This document shows, piece after piece, positions 1 to 4,653 of a stretch of 9,765 bases of DNA (the stretch's first letter is position 1; each line of letters opens with the position of its first letter). The notes beneath the pieces are model-generated. The model searched no databases and was not told the origin of the DNA. It was given only the letters and a program-made list of their open reading frames with translations. The position numbers were made by a program, and so were the translations under genes. The stretch is from NCBI GenBank assembly GCA_046759865.1, contig JBHIDB010000040.1, forward strand, positions 1 to 9,765, in the 5' to 3' direction. The DNA is from JAJISK01 sp046759865 (GTDB lineage: Archaea > Thermoplasmatota > Thermoplasmata > RBG-16-68-12 > JAJISG01).

Positions 1-251
1 TGGCATCCCTGAGCCAGTTGTACGGCCTCCCTCTCTTCCTGTTGATTGCGCACCGGGGGGGGCCGGGGGAAGCCGTGGCAGCACAGGTCCCCATGGGCGA
101 GGCGACCCCGCGACTCCTCGACGCACTTCATATCCCCTATGAACGCCCGACGAGGCCTCGTGAGCTCTCCGCCATATCCCGTCTCGCCGCTTGGTCCTTC
201 AAGGATCGGATGATCGGGGCGGTCCTCCTCGGCCCGGAGGTGTGGGCGTGA
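1..251 (+). CDS. comD: Sulfopyruvate decarboxylase alpha subunit, C-terminal part (cut by window edge)
   Basis: The last 82 residues of a ComD-type subunit; the frame is open to the left edge. ComD carries the pyrimidine-binding half of a thiamine-diphosphate enzyme and works with ComE to turn 3-sulfopyruvate into sulfoacetaldehyde, a step of coenzyme M synthesis in methanogens. Seen here: the hydrophobic strand LPLFLLIAHRGGPGE, then QVPMGEATPRLLDALHIPY, and a C-terminal FKDRMIGAVLLGPEVW, which match the ComD end as I know it. The stop overlaps the comE start (GTGA), so the two are translationally coupled, as expected for two subunits of one enzyme. Phosphonopyruvate decarboxylase is a relative, but it is usually one fused chain and no phosphonate gene is visible. 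Family call is good; the substrate is inferred. Confidence 0.8.
   Translation, partial: ASLSQLYGLPLFLLIAHRGGPGEAVAAQVPMGEATPRLLDALHIPYERPTRPRELSAISRLAAWSFKDRMIGAVLLGPEVWA
236..242 (+). promoter_or_regulatory. Shine-Dalgarno site deciding the comE start
   Basis: GGAGGTG lies 5 nt before the GTG at 248. It supports that start over the in-frame ATG at 191, which would overlap comD by 61 nt. Confidence 0.6.
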
Positions 252-793
252 AGCGTGTGGAAGCGCTAAAGGCCCTGGCGGAGCTTGGGGATCTTCTCGT
301 ATGCAACCTGGGATACGCGTCCCGGGAGCTGTTTCACGCGGCCGATCGCCCCTCCAACTTCTACATGATGGGTTCCATGGGCCTGGCGAGCTCCATCGGG
401 TTGGGTCTGGCCCTGGCCAGGGACCGCCGAGTCCTGGCGGTGGATGGTGATGGTTCGGTCCTCATGAACCTGGGTGGCCTCTCCACCCTCGCCCACTTCG
501 GCCCACCCAACCTAGTCGTGGTAATCCTCGACAACGCCGTGCACGGAAGCACGGGGAACCAGCCCTCCCACACGGCCCTCGGGACGGACCTGGCGGAAGT
601 GGCCCGGGCAAGCGGGGTGGCCTCGGTTGCCCGCGTGGACCGGGTTCCAGACCTCCTCGCAGCGATCCGGTCCGCCCGAGGCCCCGCGGCGGTCCTGGCG
701 CGGGTCGAAGAAGGCAACGAGGACGTGCCCGTCGTCCCCCTGGCTCCTCCTGCCCTTCGGGATCGATTCATGGCTCATCTCAAGGGAGGTTGA
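248..793 (+). CDS. comE: Sulfopyruvate decarboxylase beta subunit (thiamine-diphosphate binding)
   Basis: A 181-residue ComE-type subunit, close to the usual length (about 180-190). It holds the pyrophosphate-binding half of the ThDP enzyme. Visible motifs: the SMGLASSIGLGLALA helix (43-57), the ThDP/Mg motif starting GDGS at 67-70 and continuing VLMNLG, and the paired LDNAVHGSTGNQ (94-105), about 27 residues later as in the GDG-(N)N motif. I chose GTG 248 because it overlaps the comD stop by 4 nt, has a good Shine-Dalgarno site, and gives a normal N-terminus. It forms an operon with comD; its stop is 9 nt from the stop of the facing binding-protein gene. In methanogens the product feeds coenzyme M; here no methanogenesis gene is visible, so the pathway may be CoM synthesis, another sulfonate route, or phosphonate metabolism. 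Confidence 0.85.
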   Translation: MKRVEALKALAELGDLLVCNLGYASRELFHAADRPSNFYMMGSMGLASSIGLGLALARDRRVLAVDGDGSVLMNLGGLSTLAHFGPPNLVVVILDNAVHGSTGNQPSHTALGTDLAEVARASGVASVARVDRVPDLLAAIRSARGPAAVLARVEEGNEDVPVVPLAPPALRDRFMAHLKGG

Positions 794-802
794 ACAAGCG
801 GT

Positions 803-1759
803 TCAGGAGGCCAACGCTCCGGCCTGTTCGTAGTGGGGGTCCGCCGGGTGAAACCGAGGGAGGAACCTCGTGTCGAAGACCTCCTCTTCTACGAGGGGTC
901 GGGCCATGTAGCGTAGCTCTTGCAGAATCGGAACGAAGGCCATCGTCGCTTCCACATAGGACGGAGGGAGCGCGCCGCAATACTTGGGGGAGATCTGGTA
1001 GGTATCCAAGACGAACGCGGCGTCGATGATGGAGACGAGCCGAGCGGTGATGGTCGCGGCGACGTCGGGTTGCGTTCGGATGAGGGCGGTCGCCTCTTCG
1101 TGAGCCCGAAGGAAGGCCTCGAGGCGCGCGGGGGTTTCCTCAATCACGTCCGCACGGGCCACGATGCCGTAGCTCGGGTTGTGAGGCCAGAGATACGAGG
1201 GGGGGATGAGGAGTTTCGAGCCGACCCAGCGCTCTCCGGCGACGGCCAAAGCCGGCGTACCCGCCGCGGCGGCGAGGTCTCCGTCGGCCAAGGCGTCCGG
1301 GAGGAGGTCGGCCTGCAGGAAGTTCTTCACTTCGACTTCGTCCGCCAGGCCCTCTCGCCGCAGCAAATCGCGGAGGATGACATCGTGGATCGAGCCCTCC
1401 GTGGGGGTCCCGATCGCCCCACCTCGAAACTGCGCGATGGTCGCGGATAGATTCCCGGCCGTGTCCTGAAAGGTCTTCGAACCGGGGGGACCGATGACAA
1501 CAGTGCCCTCCATGTGGCCCCCGGCCACCGCACGGATGGGCACGCCCCGCGCCATCCCGATCATGGCCGGTGGAAGGCCGATGTAACCCACGGCGAGGCG
1601 GCCCTGCCGGAAGGCCTCCATCATGGCCGGCCCGGTCGGGAAGAGCTCCCACTCCGCCGTGAGGGGGGTCCCTGGCCACTCGGGTGACATGAGGAGGAGG
1701 GAGGTGTGATAGAAGGTCGAGAGGTGGCCGATGCGAAACGGGTCCTTCGTGGGTGACAC
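803..1759 (-). CDS. SsuA/NMT1-like ABC substrate-binding protein without signal peptide
   Basis: A 318-residue protein of the periplasmic-binding type II fold, NMT1/SsuA/THI5-like, whose members bind sulfonates, taurine, nitrate or pyrimidine precursors. Seen: the start FRIGHLSTFYHTSLLLM (8-24), then GRLAVGYIGLPPAMIGMARG, PIRAVAGGHMEGTVVIG, and GAIGTPTEGSIHDVILRDLL, the standard order of the family. The protein begins directly at the first strand of the fold: no hydrophobic signal, twin-arginine stretch or lipobox cysteine. The frame has a stop (TAA, 1790-1792) only 10 codons upstream of the GTG start, so no export signal can be added. No permease or ATPase gene is in the window. It may be a cytosolic sensor, an SBP-fold enzyme (as with MqnA/MqnD or THI5), or a solute-binding protein that lost its signal. 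Facing comDE, a sulfonate ligand is plausible but inferred. Confidence 0.75.
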   Translation of the reverse strand: MSPTKDPFRIGHLSTFYHTSLLLMSPEWPGTPLTAEWELFPTGPAMMEAFRQGRLAVGYIGLPPAMIGMARGVPIRAVAGGHMEGTVVIGPPGSKTFQDTAGNLSATIAQFRGGAIGTPTEGSIHDVILRDLLRREGLADEVEVKNFLQADLLPDALADGDLAAAAGTPALAVAGERWVGSKLLIPPSYLWPHNPSYGIVARADVIEETPARLEAFLRAHEEATALIRTQPDVAATITARLVSIIDAAFVLDTYQISPKYCGALPPSYVEATMAFVPILQELRYMARPLVEEEVFDTRFLPRFHPADPHYEQAGALAS

Positions 1760-1766
1760 TCGGCAG

Positions 1767-1773
1767 CTCCCCC
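1767..1773 (-). promoter_or_regulatory. Shine-Dalgarno site of the binding-protein gene
   Basis: Read on the minus strand as GGGGGAG, 7 nt before the GTG at 1759-1757. It fixes this GTG as the start. Confidence 0.5.
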
Positions 1774-1789
1774 AAATCCGGCGGATTTG
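1773..1789 (-). promoter_or_regulatory. 17-bp perfect palindrome, probable operator
   Basis: CAAATCCGGCGGATTTG has 8-bp arms that match exactly around one central base. It sits between the likely TATA-like box (1806-1812) and the Shine-Dalgarno site of the binding-protein gene, about where transcription should begin. Size, symmetry and position fit an operator for a dimeric helix-turn-helix repressor. It could also influence the divergent oxidoreductase gene. The regulator is not in the window. Confidence 0.5.
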
Positions 1790-1805
1790 TTACGACCGTC
1801 CCTAG

Positions 1806-1812
1806 AATAAAT
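1806..1812 (-). promoter_or_regulatory. TATA-like box for the binding-protein gene
   Basis: On the minus strand this reads ATTTATT, about 50 nt before the GTG start, which would leave a leader of roughly 23 nt that includes the Shine-Dalgarno site. It is one of the few AT-rich stretches in this GC-rich region. Confidence 0.35.
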
Positions 1813-1844
1813 CCTTCGAATGGGCCCCTTGGGTGCGGCTGGAG

Positions 1845-1853
1845 TCTAAATAG
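1845..1853 (+). promoter_or_regulatory. TATA-like box for the LLM oxidoreductase gene
   Basis: TCTAAATAG lies about 35 nt before the chosen TTG start, giving a very short leader. Weak but well placed, and the region is otherwise GC-rich. Confidence 0.35.
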
Positions 1854-1877
1854 AGAGGGGGCCTCTCCACGGAGAGG
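1853..1877 (+). repeat. Alternating GAGAGG / CCTCTC / GAGAGG inverted repeats over the ribosome-binding site
   Basis: GAGAGG (1853-1858), CCTCTC (1862-1867) and GAGAGG (1872-1877) follow one another. The central copy can pair with either flank. The right-hand copy is part of the Shine-Dalgarno sequence GGAGAGG (1871-1877), 7 nt before the TTG start at 1885. Function as an operator or translation switch is inference only. Confidence 0.4.
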
Positions 1878-1884
1878 ATTGTCC

Positions 1885-2883
1885 TTGGTCGCGTTCGGCG
1901 TGATGATCCCCCAGGGCTGGTTCGCGGAGCTGCCTGCCGAAACGTACGCCCCCGAGCAGTACGAAGCGATGGTCGCGCTCGCCCGCGAAGTCGAACGCCT
2001 CGGGTACGCATCTGGATGGTTGTTCGATCACTTCCGCCCTCATCCGATGATTCCGCCGGAACGCGTGCCCACAACCTCGACCTTCGAGTGCTGGACGACC
2101 CTGGCGGCCCTTGCAAGGGAGACGGCGCGATTGCGACTCGGATCCCTCGTGTCGGCGGTAGCCTACCGCTCCCCCGCCCTCCTGGCCAAGATGGCCGCCT
2201 GTGTCGATGTCCTCTCGGGGGGTCGGCTGGAGTTCGGCATCGGGGCCGGGGGCTTCGAGGGAGAGCACGTGAGCTACGGTTTTCCCTTCGCCCCCCCGAG
2301 GACACGGGTGGCCCAGCTGAATGAAGCCATCCAGATCATTCGGGCGATGTGGCGGGAGGAGAAGGCGAGCTTCCGAGGAAACCACTTCGTCGTCGAGGAG
2401 GCCCCTTGCGTCCCTAAGCCCATTCAGCGCCCGGGCCCACCCCTCACTGTCGGAGCGGGCTCGGGGCGAAGACTCCCCATCCTGCGCCTCGCGGCGCGGT
2501 GGGCGGACCGCTGCACCCTGCTTCGGTGCCCCCCGGACGAGTGCGCCCGCCAGCTGGACATGCTCCGCGGCCACGCCGAGGAGGTGGAACGGGATTACGA
2601 CACCATCGAAAAATCCGTGCACCTCGGACTCCTCCTCGGACGAACCACGAAGGAGGTGGAGCGGCGGCTCCGTGTCCACAAGCCCCCCAACGTCTCCCTG
2701 AAGGCGTTTCGGGCGGAACAGGAGCCTGGGACGGTCATCGGAACCCCCGAGGAGGTGGCGACGCGCCTGCTGGAATACCGGAACCTGGGCGTGACGTACT
2801 TCATCTTCCAGGTCGACGGGGCCCTGGAGCGGGACCCACTCCGCCTCTTCGCCGACGAGGTGACCCCGCAACTGGCGGGATGA
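1885..2883 (+). CDS. LLM-class F420-dependent oxidoreductase
   Basis: A 332-residue luciferase-like (LLM) TIM-barrel protein of the F420-using branch (similar to the Rv1855c/TIGR03560 group). Such enzymes move hydride between reduced F420 and an organic substrate; the substrate here cannot be told. Seen: N-terminal FGVMIPQGW, then WLFDHF, the block FECWTTLAALARETARLRLG, SPALLAKMAACVDVLSGGRL followed by EFGIGAGG, and the late GTPEEVATRLLEYRNLGV with FIFQVDG. The frame is open further upstream, but that part looks non-coding (low-quality sequence overlapping the divergent promoter). TTG 1885 has GGAGAGG 7 nt upstream and puts the first barrel strand at residue 4, as in relatives. It is divergent from the binding-protein gene and 46 nt before the NifU-like gene. 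The fold call is firm; F420 over FMN is inferred from family resemblance. Confidence 0.85.
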   Translation: MVAFGVMIPQGWFAELPAETYAPEQYEAMVALAREVERLGYASGWLFDHFRPHPMIPPERVPTTSTFECWTTLAALARETARLRLGSLVSAVAYRSPALLAKMAACVDVLSGGRLEFGIGAGGFEGEHVSYGFPFAPPRTRVAQLNEAIQIIRAMWREEKASFRGNHFVVEEAPCVPKPIQRPGPPLTVGAGSGRRLPILRLAARWADRCTLLRCPPDECARQLDMLRGHAEEVERDYDTIEKSVHLGLLLGRTTKEVERRLRVHKPPNVSLKAFRAEQEPGTVIGTPEEVATRLLEYRNLGVTYFIFQVDGALERDPLRLFADEVTPQLAG

Positions 2884-2897
2884 CCCGCCTCCTAGAG

Positions 2898-2905
2898 GGT
2901 TTAAG
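2898..2905 (+). promoter_or_regulatory. TATA-like box, probably giving a leaderless transcript
   Basis: GGTTTAAG starts 32 nt before the ATG at 2930, the distance that would place the transcription start at or within a few bases of the ATG. The same RGGTTTAA core occurs before the MetE-like gene and the MocA-XdhC gene. A GGAGGGG at 2911-2917 is 12 nt from the ATG, too far for a good ribosome site. Confidence 0.55.
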
Positions 2906-2929
2906 GCGAAGGAGGGGCATGTCTCGACC

Positions 2930-3175
2930 ATGGTTTCGGCGCGCACGCGGGGGAGGGTCCGGGAGATCATTAAGCACTACTCGGAGGGAACGACGCCCCA
3001 CGGCCTTCAGATCGAGCTGGTCTCCTTCGAGAACGGCGTGGCCCGCCTCCGAATGGAGCGGCTGATCACGGAACACCAGTGTGGCGAGTGTGACGTCCAG
3101 ATCCCCATGGCCCTGAACTACCTCATCCAGGACCTGCAGGAGGTGGAAGGCCTGGATCACGTGGAAGCGACGTGA
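2930..3175 (+). CDS. Small NifU C-terminal-like protein (probable Fe-S carrier)
   Basis: An 81-residue protein that resembles the NifU/Nfu C-terminal domain in length and layout: an N-terminal helix (RVREIIKHY), a strand pair with GLQIELVSFENGVARLRM (25-42), a CxxC (Cys51, Cys54) followed by a helix (IPMALNYLIQDL), and an EVEGLDHV end that parallels the PEVxxV end of Nfu. Nfu proteins hold a cluster between two subunits with CxxC and deliver it to target enzymes. The segment before CxxC lacks the usual glycine-rich GACxGC look, so this is a divergent member. ATG 2930 is the only start in frame after the preceding gene. It has its own promoter 17 nt after the oxidoreductase stop, so it may not depend on that gene. 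Role as scaffold or carrier is inferred. Confidence 0.65.
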   Translation: MVSARTRGRVREIIKHYSEGTTPHGLQIELVSFENGVARLRMERLITEHQCGECDVQIPMALNYLIQDLQEVEGLDHVEAT

Positions 3176-3259
3176 ACTCCGCTTGGAATCCGGAGCCGGA
3201 AAGCAGGCCCTCCCAAAGCGGCGCCCTTCCTCGCGTTCGCTGCCTCAATCCAAGCCAAC

Positions 3260-3283
3260 AATCGGGAGGCTTTCCTCCCGATT
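3260..3283. terminator. Hairpin between convergent genes, likely bidirectional terminator
   Basis: A perfect 10-bp inverted repeat (AATCGGGAGG and CCTCCCGATT) around a 4-nt CTTT loop. It lies in the 147-nt gap between the NifU-like gene and the MetE-like gene, which converge. There is no long T run on either side, so an intrinsic terminator or an mRNA 3'-end stabiliser is possible. The rest of the gap shows no gene. Confidence 0.6.
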
Positions 3284-3322
3284 CCTGAGGGGATCTCTAA
3301 GCCCGCGACTCCTAGGAGGAGG

Positions 3323-4435
3323 CTACGTGACTTCCTTCCGGGCCAGGTTGGCCCCTTCGACCAGCGACTTCAACTTGAACTGAGCGACGGTCCGGTCCAT
3401 GATGGTGATGAGTCCGCAGTCTGTGGTGGCGTAGAGCTTGTTCGGGTCCACGAACTTCGAGGCCCGGGTCAGCAAGTCGGCAATCTTCTCGGGGCTCTCC
3501 ACGAGGAGGCTCGAGATGCTCACGGCCCCGAGGGCGATGTTCTTGTCCGTGTCGTACTCGCCCATGACCTTGAGGACGTCGTCCTGGGCGTACGACATGT
3601 GCATGTTCACGGTGTCCGCTTTCGTCTCGATGAGGTGTGGGTAGGCGATGTCCCAGGCCCGCTCCGCGCCGGCCCCAAGCAGGGGTTGGCCGTGGAGGCG
3701 TCCCCAACAGACGTGGATCCACTTCTCCGCTTTCACGCCATCAAACATGGTGTTGAAGGCGTCGACGAAGAAGGCAAACTCGTCGTCGGAGACCTCTCGG
3801 AAGGACGGCAGGACGTTGATGGGCGAGGTGTCCGTCTGGATGAACGGCGCCCCCGCCTCGTCCAGCTCGCGTAGCGCCTTGTTGTAGATCTTCGCGAGAT
3901 CCATGATGAGGTCGGTCTGTTGCTCGTAGGGTCCCCCGTTGAGGATCATCGTCGCGATGACCGAAGAGTCGCCGATGTTGAACTTGATCGGCTTGTCCGT
4001 CAGTTCCTTGGAGATCTTGTACTCCAAGGCGAGACGCATGGGTCCGGCACTGAGCTTCTGGGTGGCCACGGGCGAACCGTAGGCGCTGGCCATCTCCTGG
4101 ATGACCTCCAAGGGATGGCCAGCAAAGATGCTGGTGATCTCCTCGGATCGGCCGGTGATCCCGTTTACGCGATCCAGCGTATACTGGAACCATCCGGTCC
4201 CGCCACGGAACTCATCGTAGGCCATCTTCCCGTCGGCAACAATGTCGACACCGGCGAGTTCCTGGTCCTTGATGATCGCGGTCACGGCGTCACGATAGGC
4301 CTGCTCGTAGGTCTGGTCCTTGAACACGTCCAGCATGTCGCGTCCGTTGAGTTGGTACTGGCTGAACCACTTGGGCTTGGGGTACGCACCCACGTGGGTT
4401 GTCGCGATGGGCTTGTCGATATTCCTTACAACCAT
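3323..4435 (-). CDS. MetE-superfamily zinc methyl/alkyltransferase-like protein
   Basis: A 370-residue protein matching the C-terminal (catalytic) half of cobalamin-independent methionine synthase, the single-barrel form found in archaea. Seen: N-terminal TTHVGAYPKPKWF (12-24), VDIVADGK (63-70), FIQTDTSPINVLP (198-210), IHVCWGRLHG (240-249) and YATTDCGLITI (335-345). His241, Cys243 and Cys340 match the zinc ligands His641, Cys643 and Cys726 of E. coli MetE. By eye, the fourth ligand Glu665 aligns with His279, the DGE motif is DGK, and IQ-DEPA is IQTDTS, so homocysteine may not be the substrate. Relatives include epoxyalkane:coenzyme M transferase (about 377 residues, HxC...C zinc motif). The ATG follows GGGGGAG by 6 nt. 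Methionine synthase remains possible. Confidence 0.7.
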   Translation of the reverse strand: MVVRNIDKPIATTHVGAYPKPKWFSQYQLNGRDMLDVFKDQTYEQAYRDAVTAIIKDQELAGVDIVADGKMAYDEFRGGTGWFQYTLDRVNGITGRSEEITSIFAGHPLEVIQEMASAYGSPVATQKLSAGPMRLALEYKISKELTDKPIKFNIGDSSVIATMILNGGPYEQQTDLIMDLAKIYNKALRELDEAGAPFIQTDTSPINVLPSFREVSDDEFAFFVDAFNTMFDGVKAEKWIHVCWGRLHGQPLLGAGAERAWDIAYPHLIETKADTVNMHMSYAQDDVLKVMGEYDTDKNIALGAVSISSLLVESPEKIADLLTRASKFVDPNKLYATTDCGLITIMDRTVAQFKLKSLVEGANLARKEVT

Positions 4436-4441
4436 TTCTGG

Positions 4442-4448
4442 CTCCCCC
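4442..4448 (-). promoter_or_regulatory. Shine-Dalgarno site of the MetE-like gene
   Basis: GGGGGAG on the minus strand, 6 nt before the ATG at 4435-4433. It supports that start. Confidence 0.55.
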
Positions 4449-4470
4449 GTTTTCGCAGGACGGGATAGAG

Positions 4471-4482
4471 TCTACTTAAACC
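4471..4482 (-). promoter_or_regulatory. TATA-like box for the MetE-like gene
   Basis: On the minus strand GGTTTAAGTAGA, preceded by a purine-rich CGAA that resembles a TFB recognition element. It is about 45 nt before the ATG, leaving a leader of roughly 14 nt with the Shine-Dalgarno site. Confidence 0.6.
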
Positions 4483-4489
4483 TTCGCCG

Positions 4490-4608
4490 GGACGCCTGGC
4501 AATGGGTGTGGCACGGGGCGCCCGCTTGCCTCGGCCTGTGTTCGCCGTGGTTCGGACGCCTCCGGTAATTCTTGCCGCCCTCCTAGCTCGGCGCCGTGCG
4601 CTTGCCTC
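4490..4608 (+). repeat. Two interleaved short direct repeats in a divergent intergenic region
   Basis: GGACGCCT occurs at 4490-4497 and 4554-4561, and CGCTTGCCTC at 4523-4532 and 4599-4608, in the same order twice. They lie in the 218-nt region between the MetE-like and MFS genes. No gene is supported here. They may be paired protein-binding sites, remains of a small duplication, or chance in GC-rich DNA. Confidence 0.3.
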
Positions 4609-4616
4609 CATCATTA

Positions 4617-4624
4617 CCTATTTC
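4617..4624 (+). promoter_or_regulatory. Possible weak TATA-like box for the MFS gene
   Basis: CCTATTTC starts 37 nt before the ATG at 4654; a second TATTTG lies at 4634-4639. Neither matches the RGGTTTAA form seen at other starts. Position would suit a short or absent leader. Confidence 0.3.
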
Positions 4625-4653
4625 GCTCCGGCCTATTTGGACCGCCCACGGGT

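Noticed and set aside
191..247. Longer N-terminus for comE from ATG 191
   Set aside because: It would overlap comD by 61 nt, while GTG 248 has a strong ribosome site and a 4-nt overlap with comD.
1..793. comDE as phosphonopyruvate decarboxylase
   Set aside because: That enzyme is usually a single chain and no phosphoenolpyruvate mutase is visible; kept only as an alternative because the left neighbourhood is cut off.
791..805. Small inverted repeat TGAAC/GTTCA over both stop codons of comE and the facing gene
   Set aside because: Only 5 bp; partly a trivial result of two facing TGA stops, so too weak to call a terminator.
1753..1884. Longer N-terminus for the LLM oxidoreductase from GTG 1753
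   Set aside because: The extra 44 residues have no resemblance to the family, overlap the divergent promoter and the start of the facing gene, and would ignore the good ribosome site before TTG 1885.
1846..2970. A 374-codon open frame on the minus strand
   Set aside because: Antisense to the LLM oxidoreductase, whose motifs are unmistakable; the translation shows no family pattern.
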